Of a stretch of DNA of 64,000 nt, positions 24,705 through 32,742 are shown piece after piece. Made by a program: the position numbers and the translations under genes. This DNA comes from Malonomonas rubra DSM 5091 (GTDB lineage: Bacteria > Desulfobacterota > Desulfuromonadia > Desulfuromonadales > Geopsychrobacteraceae): the NCBI RefSeq assembly GCF_900142125.1, contig NZ_FQZT01000003.1:1-64000 (forward strand), written 5' to 3'. The notes under the pieces were generated by a model. It was given only the letters and a program-made list of their open reading frames with translations, had not been told where the DNA came from and made no database searches. The first letter of the stretch is position 1. Each line of letters begins with the position of its first letter.

Positions 24705-26084
24705 TCAAGAAGAATTGCGTGTGCGGCCGTCTCGTTCCGGCAGGGGAATGTCAAGCTTCTTCATGCGCCGGAACAGGGTGGTTTTATGGATACCGAGTTC
24801 ACGTGCCGCGGCCAGCCGGTTGAAACCGTTCCGTTCCAGGGCTGCGAGAATCGCCTGGGCGTCGAGAGCGGCACGAGCGCTGCGCAGATCAGCATCGGCT
24901 GCAGATTCTGCGCGCTGACCGGTTAACTCTGCCGGCAGGTGAGAAATATCGATCAGTCCATGGCTGCAGAGGATGAATGCCCGCTCGATGCTGTTTTCCA
25001 GCTCGCGGATGTTGCCGGGCCAATGATGTGCCATCAGTAGCGAAAGTGCCTCAGCGGCGATTCCTTGAACATTTTTCTGCTGTAGACGGTTAAAGTGAGA
25101 GATAAACTGCTCCACCAACAGAGGAACGTCTTCTTTGCGCCGCCGCAGCGGCGGCAATTCGAGCCGCACCACGTTGACCCGGTAGTAAAGATCTTCGCGG
25201 AAAAGGCCCTGTTTGACCAACTCGGCCAGATCCTTGTTGGTCGCGACAATCACCCGCACATCGGCGATCTCGGAACGGGTTGCACCGAGCGGCTCGAAGC
25301 TGCGCTCCTGCAGAACGCGCAGCAAACGCACCTGCAGAGCCGGGCTGATCTCACCGATCTCATCGAGGAAGATGGTTCCACCACGCGCCAAGGTAAAACG
25401 TCCCGGTTTGTCTTTCTGGGCACCAGTGAAAGCGCCCTTTTTGTACCCGAACAGCTCCGATTCAAGCAGTGTGTCGGGCAGCGCCCCACAGTTGACGGCA
25501 ACAAAAGGGCCTTCGCTGCGCGCGCTGAGCGCATGAATGGTGCGAGCCATCACCTCTTTACCGGTGCCAGTTTCACCCAGTACCAGCACCGTACTGGGGC
25601 TGGCAGCGATGGCAGGAAGAACTTCAAACAGGCGTTGCATCAAGGGGCTGCGACTGGTCAGTTCGCCGACCCGGTAATTACCTTCCAGCTCCTGCCGCAA
25701 CGCTTCCACCTCCGACAGGTCGCGAAAGGTTTCTGCCCCGCCGATCACCTTTCCGTCAGCATCGCGCAGCACCGCCGTGGAAATACTGGTCGGGATGCGG
25801 TTACCATCGGCGTCGATAATATAACCGGAGCTGCCGATGCTCGGTTTACCGGTCTGCAACGTCTTCTTCAAAGGGCAGCCCGGGCCACACATGCTGGAGC
25901 GGAAGACTTCGGAGCAGAGTTGGCCAACGGCATCATGGCGTGGCACGCCCGTGATCTCTTCTGCCGCACGGTTGAACGATGTAATACGCCATTGCAGATC
26001 GACAGTAAAGACACCATCGGAGATACTCTCCAAAATGGCTTCGGTCGGGGTCACATCTGCTGAATCCGATTTTTTCTTCTCCAT
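24705..26084 (-). CDS. PAS-containing sigma-54-dependent transcriptional activator
   Basis: The protein has 459 residues. The N-terminal PAS domain (about 13-125) carries SSMCGPGCPL with Cys66 and Cys70, which could hold a metal or react to redox. The AAA+ domain has Walker A GETGTGKE at 170-177 and the sigma-54 loop GAFTGA at 217-222. The Fis-type helix-turn-helix ends in GIHKTTLFRRMKKL. There is no receiver domain, so it senses its signal directly. The sigma-54 operon of Fe-S genes starts about 140 bp downstream of its stop and is its probable target (inference). Confidence 0.94.
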   Translation of the reverse strand: MEKKKSDSADVTPTEAILESISDGVFTVDLQWRITSFNRAAEEITGVPRHDAVGQLCSEVFRSSMCGPGCPLKKTLQTGKPSIGSSGYIIDADGNRIPTSISTAVLRDADGKVIGGAETFRDLSEVEALRQELEGNYRVGELTSRSPLMQRLFEVLPAIAASPSTVLVLGETGTGKEVMARTIHALSARSEGPFVAVNCGALPDTLLESELFGYKKGAFTGAQKDKPGRFTLARGGTIFLDEIGEISPALQVRLLRVLQERSFEPLGATRSEIADVRVIVATNKDLAELVKQGLFREDLYYRVNVVRLELPPLRRRKEDVPLLVEQFISHFNRLQQKNVQGIAAEALSLLMAHHWPGNIRELENSIERAFILCSHGLIDISHLPAELTGQRAESAADADLRSARAALDAQAILAALERNGFNRLAAARELGIHKTTLFRRMKKLDIPLPERDGRTRNSS

Positions 26085-26130
26085 CCCTGCGCTCCAAGAA
26101 AGGTTTGATCACCAGTCTACGCCTCAGAGT

Positions 26131-26147
26131 AGCACTTTTGCAACCAC
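26131..26147 (-). promoter_or_regulatory. Weak candidate sigma-54 promoter upstream of the PAS activator
   Basis: Minus-strand GTGGTTGCAAAAGTGCT has GG (26144-26145) and GC (26132-26133) at the right spacing, but both boxes depart from consensus (GTGGTT, GTGCT). It would give a 37-base leader to ATG 26084. It would imply autoactivation. Confidence 0.3.
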
Positions 26148-26231
26148 CTGTCTTTCCTGTTTCCTCGCAAAACATTCACCGATAAGAAATTGACTCCGAT
26201 ATCGAATTAAGGTAAATATTCAAACCTCTTT

Positions 26232-26254
26232 GCCACCCTAGCTCAGTTGGTAGA
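26232..26254 (+). pseudogene. 5' fragment of a tRNA gene
   Basis: GCCACCC, TA, GCTCAGTTGGTAGA reproduces positions 1 to about 22 of a tRNA (acceptor arm and D-arm), then the match stops. The acceptor strand GCCACCC is the exact complement of GGGTGGC at 27309-27315, the 3' acceptor strand of the damaged tRNA-Thr copy, so the two pieces look like halves of one former gene. Confidence 0.65.
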
Positions 26255-26391
26255 AATCTTGGGTCAGAGTGGCGAAGTGCTGAACTTTTAAGAGGTTAAG
26301 AGGTTATGCCACTAAATCAAGTCAGCACCACAGCTGATCGAGAGCGGCAGAACCAAATAAAACAAAAAAATAAATATTTACAAATACTTAG

Positions 26392-26467
26392 GCCGATGTA
26401 GCTCATTTGGTAGAGCAGTTCACTCGTAATGATCAGGTAGTCGGTTCAACTCCGATCATCGGCTCCA
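26392..26467 (+). tRNA. tRNA-Thr (anticodon CGT)
   Basis: A 76-nt cloverleaf with acceptor GCCGATG/CATCGGC, anticodon loop CTCGTAA giving CGT, T-loop TTCAACT and encoded TCCA end. The anticodon stem GTTCA/TGATC contains one T-T mismatch and the T-stem one G-T pair, so it is slightly degraded but foldable. A strong terminator follows. Confidence 0.85.
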
Positions 26468-26468
26468 T

Positions 26469-26510
26469 AAAAGCAAAGGGGGTTAGCGAAAATGCTAACC
26501 CCCTTTGCTT
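26469..26510 (+). terminator. Terminator after tRNA-Thr
   Basis: AAGCAAAGGGGGTTAGC and GCTAACCCCCTTTGCTT form a perfect 17-bp stem around GAAAAT. A related hairpin follows the second tRNA-Thr copy at 27325. Confidence 0.9.
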
Positions 26511-26550
26511 ATTCTGAATGTCCCGAAACAAGCCCGATCGAACCACTGTG

Positions 26551-26859
26551 TCAATGTGTATGAATCGGCTCTGCCACCAGCTTTACCCCCAAGGCCGTAC
26601 AGACTCGGCTGATGGTATCGAAGCGCGGTTTTGCCGTCGGCTTGAGTGCCCTGTACAGCGCCTCACGGGACAGACCGGTCGCCCTGGCGATGTCCGTCAT
26701 CCCCTTGGCCTTGGCAATATCTCCCAAGGCGGCTGCCAGTAAGGCTGGATCATTTTCTTCCAGCACCACCGTCAGGTAAGCGGCGATATCCTCGTCATCC
26801 TTCAGAAGTTTTGCCGGGTCAAAATCTGACAGATCGTCAATGTGTAGTTTTTTAGCCAT
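26551..26859 (-). CDS. HigA-like antitoxin (addiction module antidote)
   Basis: The 102-residue protein has a D-D-E-D-I-A-A-Y-L N-terminal segment and the helix-turn-helix IARATGLSREALYRALKP, as in the short addiction-module antidote family paired with Gp49-type toxins. It should neutralise the toxin and repress the pair. It follows the toxin by 3 bp, the toxin-first order of HigBA modules. AGGAG lies upstream of ATG 26859. Confidence 0.9.
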   Translation of the reverse strand: MAKKLHIDDLSDFDPAKLLKDDEDIAAYLTVVLEENDPALLAAALGDIAKAKGMTDIARATGLSREALYRALKPTAKPRFDTISRVCTALGVKLVAEPIHTH

Positions 26860-26862
26860 ACC

Positions 26863-27159
26863 TTAATCCTCCAGCATACGTGCACGCTGTTTTGCGACGG
26901 CAATATCATTGCTTTGAGAACTTTTGTCTCCGCCACCAAGCATCACGATCAAAACATCTCCACGCTTCAGGTAATACATGCGCCAGCCCGGACCAAAATG
27001 CTCCCGCATTTCAAACAGACCACCTCCTACCGGCTTCACATCACCAAGGTTCCCGAGCATGGCCTTGCGCAGGCGAACGCTCAAGCGCTGCTTGGTCATT
27101 CGATCTTTCAACCCTCCAAGCCAGGCGTCAAATTCGGGAAGTGTTTTCACCGTGTACAT
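26863..27159 (-). CDS. HigB/RelE-type toxin (phage Gp49-like)
   Basis: The 98-residue basic protein has the RelE-fold pattern F-D-A-W-L-x-G-L-K-D at the N-terminus, G-D-V-K-P-V-G-G-G-L-F-E-M-R in the centre and YYLKRGDVLIVMLGGGDKSSQ near the C-terminus, as in the Gp49-like killer proteins. Such toxins cut mRNA on the ribosome. It precedes the antitoxin gene and is flanked by two copies of tRNA-Thr sequence, so the pair sits inside a duplicated or inserted segment. No clear ribosome site is seen. Confidence 0.9.
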   Translation of the reverse strand: MYTVKTLPEFDAWLGGLKDRMTKQRLSVRLRKAMLGNLGDVKPVGGGLFEMREHFGPGWRMYYLKRGDVLIVMLGGGDKSSQSNDIAVAKQRARMLED

Positions 27160-27252
27160 ATAAAAAGTGTAACCAAACGATCACACAAAGTCAATGCCCT
27201 GCAACTGAGCCCGCTAGCCCAAATTACGCACCAGCAATTCGTTATCGGTTGT

Positions 27253-27319
27253 GCTCATCTGCTAGAGCAGTTCACTCGTAATGATCAGGTCGTCGGTTCA
27301 AATCCGATGGGTGGCTCCA
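27253..27319 (+). pseudogene. tRNA-Thr (CGT) copy lacking a matching 5' acceptor strand
   Basis: From the D-arm onward the sequence nearly repeats the tRNA-Thr at 26392-26467 (the stretch 27269-27308 differs at two positions), but it ends in GGGTGGC-TCCA. The seven bases before position 8 (ATCGGTT) cannot pair with GGGTGGC, so the gene cannot make a normal acceptor stem. The missing 5' partner exists 1 kb upstream at 26232. Confidence 0.7.
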
Positions 27320-27324
27320 GGATG

Positions 27325-27360
27325 AAAGGGGTTAGCGATTTTCGCTAGCCCCTTGTTCTT
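27325..27360 (+). terminator. Terminator after the damaged tRNA-Thr copy
   Basis: AAGGGGTTAGCGA and TCGCTAGCCCCTT pair around TTT, followed by GTTCTTTT. It shares the AGGGGGTTAGCGA core with the terminator at 26469, showing that tRNA and terminator were duplicated together. Confidence 0.8.
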
Positions 27361-27385
27361 TTCCTGAATATATTCTCGCAACCGT

Positions 27386-28273
27386 CTATTTCCTCCTCAG
27401 CAGAAACACACCGACAAAGATCAAAACTGTCGCCAGATAGTCGGTCCAACCAATCGGTTCGCCGACCAGCAATGTCCCGATGACCAAAGCGACTACGGGC
27501 GGGATGTAAGTCACAGAAGAGGCTGCAACGGCACCGAGGTTTTCGACAATATAGTAGTAGATGATATAAGCCAGCCCGGTTCCGAGCAGGCCGAGACCGA
27601 CGATTAATCCCAGTGTAGCATGAGGATTTGTAAAGATCTGTGAGATTCCCTGGTAGTCGGTCACCAATGTCAGTGCCAGCAATCCGAGACCTAATTGGTA
27701 GGTTGTCAGTGCTGCCGCAGGGATTTTCAATGGAATGATAAACTTCTTTGCGTAAACAAAGGCCGCACCAAGGCAGAGTGAGCCGGCGACAATATACAAA
27801 ACCCCTTCCAGGTTAGTGGTCGCAACGTCGATCTCCCATGGGCGACAGATGATCACGACACCGATAAAACCAACCAGTATGCCAGCAATTTTTATTATGC
27901 TCGCTCTTTCTTCAGCGAGAAACAAAACTGCCAGCAGAAAGGAAAAAAGCGGGATGGCGCCACTGACCGCACCTGCCACTCCGGATAAAAGCAAGGATGT
28001 CCCTTTGGCAAAACCGTAGTAATAAACCGCCGTCGCCAACATGGCCATGATGAAAAAATGACCGATGTACTTACTGTGTTGCCAACTCAGTACACCTCGC
28101 CACCGCGCATAGATAAGCACGGGAACAAAACCAAACAGCACGCGGAAAAACACAATCTGCATGGGAGATATCAGGTTGGCTGCCAGCTTCATGTAAATGA
28201 AATTACTCCCCCAGATGACACCAAGCGCACAAAAGGCAATGACCGGAAGGGATAAAAATCTGTTTGTTGTCAT
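27386..28273 (-). CDS. EamA/DMT-superfamily transporter
   Basis: The 295-residue inner-membrane protein has ten helices and two EamA repeats, beginning with FCALGVIWGSNFIYMKLAA and including SVTYIPPVVALVIGTLLVGEP in the second repeat. ATG 28273 is chosen; an in-frame extension of 39 codons overlaps the divergent regulator gene and is unlikely. The substrate is unknown. It is divergent from the XRE-cupin regulator with a 104-bp shared intergenic region, which suggests control by that regulator. Confidence 0.9.
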   Translation of the reverse strand: MTTNRFLSLPVIAFCALGVIWGSNFIYMKLAANLISPMQIVFFRVLFGFVPVLIYARWRGVLSWQHSKYIGHFFIMAMLATAVYYYGFAKGTSLLLSGVAGAVSGAIPLFSFLLAVLFLAEERASIIKIAGILVGFIGVVIICRPWEIDVATTNLEGVLYIVAGSLCLGAAFVYAKKFIIPLKIPAAALTTYQLGLGLLALTLVTDYQGISQIFTNPHATLGLIVGLGLLGTGLAYIIYYYIVENLGAVAASSVTYIPPVVALVIGTLLVGEPIGWTDYLATVLIFVGVFLLRRK

Positions 28274-28377
28274 ATTGAGATCGGTCCTTGAATTATGAGA
28301 AACCTGCCTGTATGCTTTGAAGATCATTTGTACGCAAAATAAATCAAAGGACAACATATTGTCAAGGTGTGTGCTAT

Positions 28378-28932
28378 ATGGAACATTCAAGCGAAGCGAT
28401 TGCCGATAACCTGCGTTGCCAGCGAGAGCGCCGTGGGCTTAGCCTCGACCAGCTCGCTGAGCTGACAGGTGTGAGCAAAAGTATGCTTCGGCAGATCGAA
28501 ACGGGCAAATCTAGTCCGACCATTGCAACTTTATGGAAAATCGCCAACGGGCTCCGACTGTCCTTTTCTGCCCTGCTCTGCAAAGAAGCCGTTGAGGCGG
28601 AGGTCAAGTCGTTTTGCGCTGAGCCGCCTCTGTCAGCGGAAGAGGGACACTATCGATTGTTTCCGCTAATCCCCTTCTCACCGCATCAGCCTTTCGAGAG
28701 CTACTATTTCGAGATCGATCCGGGTACGGAATTTCACGGCGAGCCTCACGAGGGAAACGTGCACGAGTATCTGTTTGTGACCAAGGGAGCAATAAGGCTG
28801 CGCCTGGAGGGGAAGGATTATCAGATAAATGCGGGGGAATTTCTGCAATTTCAGGCAGACAGACCCCACGAATACAAATGTGTCAGCGACAAGATGGCAA
28901 CAGCAATCATGCAGGTCAGCTATCAAGCCTAA
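28378..28932 (+). CDS. XRE-family regulator with C-terminal cupin domain
   Basis: The 184-residue protein has an N-terminal helix-turn-helix (LSLDQLAELTGVSKSMLRQIETGKSSPTI pattern) and a C-terminal cupin beta-barrel with GTEFHGEPHEGNVHEYLFV and AGEFLQFQADRPHEY, including metal-ligand-like His and Glu residues. XRE-cupin proteins respond to small ligands, often amino acids or polyamines. It is divergent from a DMT transporter and 15 bp upstream of the LUD gene. A GTG/ATG start three codons earlier is possible. Confidence 0.92.
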   Translation: MEHSSEAIADNLRCQRERRGLSLDQLAELTGVSKSMLRQIETGKSSPTIATLWKIANGLRLSFSALLCKEAVEAEVKSFCAEPPLSAEEGHYRLFPLIPFSPHQPFESYYFEIDPGTEFHGEPHEGNVHEYLFVTKGAIRLRLEGKDYQINAGEFLQFQADRPHEYKCVSDKMATAIMQVSYQA

Positions 28933-28947
28933 GAACAGGAGTGTGCT

Positions 28948-29604
28948 ATGGAAGACTGTGTTGAAGTCTATTGGCAAAAACACCTGGGAAAATGTCGAGC
29001 CGCGCTGGAGGCAAACAACTTCGATGTGTATTTCGCCACAGACACTTCGGACGCCGGGAGAATTATCTACGAAGAGATTGTGCCGATGCTCTCTCCAAAG
29101 ACGGCATCCTGGGGAGATTCCATGACCCTTCAGGCCACCGGAGCCATTGAACAACTGAGGAATGATCCGGAAATCGAATTTATCGAGACCTTTGAAGCAG
29201 GCGTCCCGCGACCAGAGATCATCGAACGTCGTCGGCAGGCTTTACTGGTCGACCTGTTTCTGACCGGCACTAACGCGCTCACCGAACGCGGTCAGCTGGT
29301 CAATCTGGACATGATCGGCAACCGGGTTGGCGGGATTCTTTTCGGCCCGAAACATACCGTTGTCACCATCGGCAGAAACAAGATCGTTCCTGATCTGGAA
29401 GCAGCCATGCAGCGGGTCAGAAATGTTGCCGCACCTATGAACGGTATCAAACACCCCCGCTTTAAGACTCCTTGCCAGAAGACAGGGTACTGTCACGATT
29501 GCAAAAGCCCGGACCGAATCTGCAACGCATGGACGATTATGGAAAAATGCTTTCCGCCCAAGCGTATCAAAGTAGTGCTGATCAATCAGGATTTTGGTCT
29601 CTAA
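28948..29604 (+). CDS. LUD-domain (DUF162) protein
   Basis: The 218-residue protein has the LUD fold: WGDSMTLQATGAIEQL, DLFLTGTNALTERGQLVNLD, and GPKHTVVTIGRNKIV. The C-terminal cysteine group KTPCQKTGYCHDCKSPDRICNAW could bind an Fe-S cluster. LUD proteins include LutC/LutB of lactate oxidation; stand-alone copies with this cysteine tail are common in anaerobes and have no fixed role. ATG 28948 follows AGGAG and the gene is probably cotranscribed with the XRE-cupin regulator. Confidence 0.9.
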   Translation: MEDCVEVYWQKHLGKCRAALEANNFDVYFATDTSDAGRIIYEEIVPMLSPKTASWGDSMTLQATGAIEQLRNDPEIEFIETFEAGVPRPEIIERRRQALLVDLFLTGTNALTERGQLVNLDMIGNRVGGILFGPKHTVVTIGRNKIVPDLEAAMQRVRNVAAPMNGIKHPRFKTPCQKTGYCHDCKSPDRICNAWTIMEKCFPPKRIKVVLINQDFGL

Positions 29605-29853
29605 AAGCACGACAGCAACTGTTCACATCTGGCGTTTGAAGGTTGGAGCCATGACTAGTCAAGCCCCTTCGGGGGCATGATAACTTATTTTCATACCCCC
29701 GAAGAAATCAGTTCCAGAGTTCAATCTAAACGTGCAGCCAGAACGTAATGCCTCAGCCGCAACTATCGAGGTAAAAATTACCACACCCGCGACAAAAGCA
29801 GATCCCCATCGGAGATACCAATAGCACTCATCGGTTTGATAAATTTTATCTAT

Positions 29854-29882
29854 TTGACTGATTCGACTCCCACCTTTATAGC
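29854..29882 (+). promoter_or_regulatory. Putative sigma-70 promoter of the double-cubane reductase operon
   Basis: TTGACT (29854-29859), a 17-base spacer and TATAGC (29877-29882) lie 45 bp upstream of ATG 29927. The preceding part of the 322-bp gap from 29605 holds a small GCCCCTTCGGGGGC hairpin at 29663-29676 and nothing else I can interpret. Confidence 0.5.
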
Positions 29883-29926
29883 TATGTGCAAATCATTGTT
29901 CCATTGCCCGCCACGGAGGAAACACT

Positions 29927-31219
29927 ATGAGTGAACAGTTTCAAGTCAAAGCCGATCCGGAACTCTGGGCCAAGCTCGATATGGATGTTGAGCGTTTTTC
30001 CAACATCCCGCCGATGCTGACCGGAGTCTTTAACGATGTCTTTTTGAGCCAGGAGAATCGCCCCCAGGGAATGGGATATTTCGACAATATGGTGAGCAAC
30101 ATTTTCACCGGCCGCATCCAGGAAATGTACGATGCCAGGGAAGAAGGCCGTCCGGTCGTCGGCACCTTCTGCGTATATGTCCCGGAAGAGATCATCCACG
30201 CCGCCGGCGGTGTTTGTGTCGGCCTCTGTGGCGGTTCACAGGGATCGATCGGTGATGCCGAAAAGATTTTGCCCCGCAATATCTGCCCAATGGTCAAGTC
30301 GGCCTTCGGCTTCAAGGTCGGCCGCATCTGCCCCTTCTTCCAGGTCGTCGATTTCGTCTACGGCGAAACCACCTGTGATGCCAAGAAAAAGACCTGGGAA
30401 CTGCTCGACGAATATGTTCCGACCCATGTCATGGAAATCCCGCAGATGAAACGGGAACGGGACAAAAAACTCTGGGTGGAAGAGGTCAAAGATTTCAAAA
30501 CGGCGATTGAGCAGCAAACTGGTAAAGACGTCACGGAAACAGAGCTGAAGCAGGCGATCGAAACGATGAATGCCAAGCGTAAAGCGATGCAACGCCTGAA
30601 CGATCTACGTCACCATGACCCCTCGCCGATCAGCGGCCGCGACATGTTGCTGATCCAGCAGATTGCTTTCTACGATATCCCGGAGCGCTTCACCGAAAAG
30701 GTGAATGAACTGTGCGACGAACTCGAAGCGCGTATCAAAACGGAAAACTATGTCGCGCCGAAAGGCACGACCCGGTTGATGGTCTCCGGCACCCCGATGG
30801 CGCTGCCAAACTGGAAACTGCACAACATCATCGAAAAATCCGGCGCGGTCATCGTCAATGAAGAGAGCTGCATCGGCACGCGCTACTACAAAGATACCAT
30901 CTCCACCGACGGCACCAACATGGAGCAGATGCTGGAGAAACTGACCGAGCGCTACATGCAGATCGACTGCTCTTGCTTCACCCCGAACGATGATCGCATT
31001 GACCAGGTCATCAAGGAATACCGCGAATCAGGTGCCCAGGGGATTATCGATTATTGCCTGCAGTTCTGTCACACCTACAACATCGAAGCGGTCAAGTTGC
31101 GTCAGGCCTGCGAAAAAGAAGGCATCCCCTTCCTGGCGATCGAATCGGACTACTCGCCCGAAGATGTCGGTCAGCTGCAGACCAGGATCGAAGCTTTCAT
31201 CGAGCAGATTCAGGATTGA
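29927..31219 (+). CDS. Double-cubane-cluster anaerobic reductase (2-hydroxyacyl-CoA dehydratase family)
   Basis: The 430-residue protein has GRPVVGTFCVYVPEEIIHAAGG, VGLCGGSQ, ILPRNICPMVKSAFGF, GRICPFFQ and GETTCDAKKK, with cysteines 82, 97, 101, 120, 135 and 150. This matches the HgdB/BcrB-like fold of the stand-alone double-cubane proteins, which carry an [8Fe-9S] cluster and, with their ATP-driven activator, perform very low-potential reductions of small molecules. The activator gene follows 5 bp later. The physiological substrate is unknown. A GGAGG sequence precedes the start. Confidence 0.93.
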   Translation: MSEQFQVKADPELWAKLDMDVERFSNIPPMLTGVFNDVFLSQENRPQGMGYFDNMVSNIFTGRIQEMYDAREEGRPVVGTFCVYVPEEIIHAAGGVCVGLCGGSQGSIGDAEKILPRNICPMVKSAFGFKVGRICPFFQVVDFVYGETTCDAKKKTWELLDEYVPTHVMEIPQMKRERDKKLWVEEVKDFKTAIEQQTGKDVTETELKQAIETMNAKRKAMQRLNDLRHHDPSPISGRDMLLIQQIAFYDIPERFTEKVNELCDELEARIKTENYVAPKGTTRLMVSGTPMALPNWKLHNIIEKSGAVIVNEESCIGTRYYKDTISTDGTNMEQMLEKLTERYMQIDCSCFTPNDDRIDQVIKEYRESGAQGIIDYCLQFCHTYNIEAVKLRQACEKEGIPFLAIESDYSPEDVGQLQTRIEAFIEQIQD

Positions 31220-31224
31220 AAATA

Positions 31225-31962
31225 ATGACCATAGGAATCGACCTTGGTTCAAGAACCATCAAGCTGGCTGTCCTCAAGGATGGCCAGCTTGATTCGTGGC
31301 AGGTGGTAGAGAGTAGCTTCAAGCCACACCTGCAGTCGCAGGAACTGCTCAAAGCCTATCCGGCAAAAAACATCATCGCCACAGGATATGGCCGGCATCT
31401 GGCCAAAAAGCATTTCGCCCAAGGTGTAATCACCGAAATCAAGGCACATGCCCTGGGTGCGCGTCACCTCTTTCCCGGCTGTCGCACTATCCTTGATGTC
31501 GGTGGTCAAGATTCGAAAGTGATCAGTCTCGACGCCAACGGCAAAGTCAGTAATTTCCAGATGAATGATAAATGCGCAGCTGGGACCGGAAAATTTCTTG
31601 AAATGATGTCCACCTCTCTCGGCTACGAGTTGAGTCAATTCGGCGAAGCTGCAGCGAAATCATCCGGAAACCTGGGCATCGGTAACATGTGCGCAGTTTT
31701 TGCTGAATCGGAAGTGGTTTCACTGCGCAACGATGGGCATTCCCCCGAAGACATTGCCCGGGCGGTGCATATGTCCGTCGTCGACAGGGTGGCTGCAATG
31801 CTTGAACGGATCGGCATTGCAGGGGAGCTGGTCTTCTCTGGCGGGGTCGCCAACAACCGCTGTATTGCCGAGTTACTTGAGAAAAAACTGGGCCGGACGG
31901 TTTTTGTGCCAAAAGTTCCTGATATTGTCGGCGCCCTGGGCGCGGCACTGCATCAAACCTGA
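31225..31962 (+). CDS. ASKHA-type activase of the double-cubane reductase
   Basis: The 245-residue protein has the ATP-binding GIDLGSRTIKLAVL, LDVGGQDSKVI and FSGGVANNR elements of the acetate/sugar kinase-Hsc70-actin fold. It also has two cysteines, NDKCAAGTG (Cys117) and IGNMCAVFAESEVV (Cys156), which in HgdC-like activators bridge a [4Fe-4S] cluster at the dimer interface. It drives single electrons into the partner reductase using ATP hydrolysis. ATG 31225 is used. A terminator lies 64 bp after the stop. Confidence 0.94.
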   Translation: MTIGIDLGSRTIKLAVLKDGQLDSWQVVESSFKPHLQSQELLKAYPAKNIIATGYGRHLAKKHFAQGVITEIKAHALGARHLFPGCRTILDVGGQDSKVISLDANGKVSNFQMNDKCAAGTGKFLEMMSTSLGYELSQFGEAAAKSSGNLGIGNMCAVFAESEVVSLRNDGHSPEDIARAVHMSVVDRVAAMLERIGIAGELVFSGGVANNRCIAELLEKKLGRTVFVPKVPDIVGALGAALHQT

Positions 31963-32025
31963 CATCCTGCTGCTACAAGCAGAGAACCATCCCTGCAACC
32001 TTCTCTCGTTGTCTAAAATCAAAAA

Positions 32026-32062
32026 GAAAACAGGCACTTCGGTAACGCTGCTGCCTGTTTTC
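32026..32062 (+). terminator. Terminator after the reductase-activase operon
   Basis: GAAAACAGGCA and TGCCTGTTTTC form a perfect 11-bp stem with a 15-base loop; the T residues lie in the 3' arm. Confidence 0.7.
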
Positions 32063-32215
32063 ATTCACAAGCCGCCACCCTCTTAACAATTCTTAAATCT
32101 TTTATTTAAGGCAATCGGTTACATTACTATCTCAGTAATGGTCTTGATTATTTTGCTCAAGATAGCGCAAAATTCAAAAACCGATGCTGCTATGGGGGAT
32201 TTACGAGGGGGGATT

Positions 32216-32674
32216 ATGCGAAAGGCTTTTCGTGCCATCGTTATCGACGACATGGATTTCTGCCGGGAACTGTTGACTGATTTTCTGCAGGATCGTGGCT
32301 ACCAGGTCGTCAGTTATACGGATGTCACAACCTGCCCCCTTTTTCCTGCGCGCGACGCTCTGTGTCCAAAAACTGGGAAGTGTGCGGATTTTCTGCTCAC
32401 CGACAACCGCATGCCACATATGCAGGGACTTGATTTCATCGAACTGCTACAACAGGGAGACTGTAAAATTTCCCCCTTCGGCAGGGCAATCTTTTCAGCT
32501 CATTGGTCCCAGGACGAGCGGACAAAAGCTGAGCAACTCGGCTGCAGAACGTTTGATAAACCTTACGACCTGGAACGGCTGGCCCACTGGTTGGACGAGC
32601 AGGAAAGAAAAATCCCCTGCGATCGTTCCTTGCTCGACATTGCTGATATTATGTCAGGTCGGCCTGGGAAATAA
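32216..32674 (+). CDS. Stand-alone response-regulator receiver with a Cys-rich insertion
   Basis: The 152-residue protein starts at ATG 32216 after GAGGGGGG. Receiver residues are present: acidic pair 11-12, phospho-acceptor Asp63 in LLTDNRMP, and Lys115 in TFDKPYD. Between strands 2 and 3 there is an extra loop with C40-P, C50-P and C56, placed directly before the Asp63 strand. This is not usual in CheY-like proteins and could bind metal or form a disulfide. No output domain or kinase is adjacent. A CheY-like signalling role is likely; the cysteine loop's role is unknown. Confidence 0.75.
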   Translation: MRKAFRAIVIDDMDFCRELLTDFLQDRGYQVVSYTDVTTCPLFPARDALCPKTGKCADFLLTDNRMPHMQGLDFIELLQQGDCKISPFGRAIFSAHWSQDERTKAEQLGCRTFDKPYDLERLAHWLDEQERKIPCDRSLLDIADIMSGRPGK

Positions 32675-32742
32675 AAATAACGGCATTGACCTGCAATTCG
32701 ATTAATTGAGAAGTAGATCTGGATTTGAACACACAAGAAAAA

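Noticed and set aside
25095-26063. A 322-codon open frame on the plus strand
   Set aside because: Antisense to the sigma-54 activator, whose Walker A, GAFTGA and Fis motifs are intact; no ribosome site or domain is visible.
26232-26310. A functional tRNA starting GCCACCC
   Set aside because: The match stops after the D-arm; no anticodon or T-arm follows.
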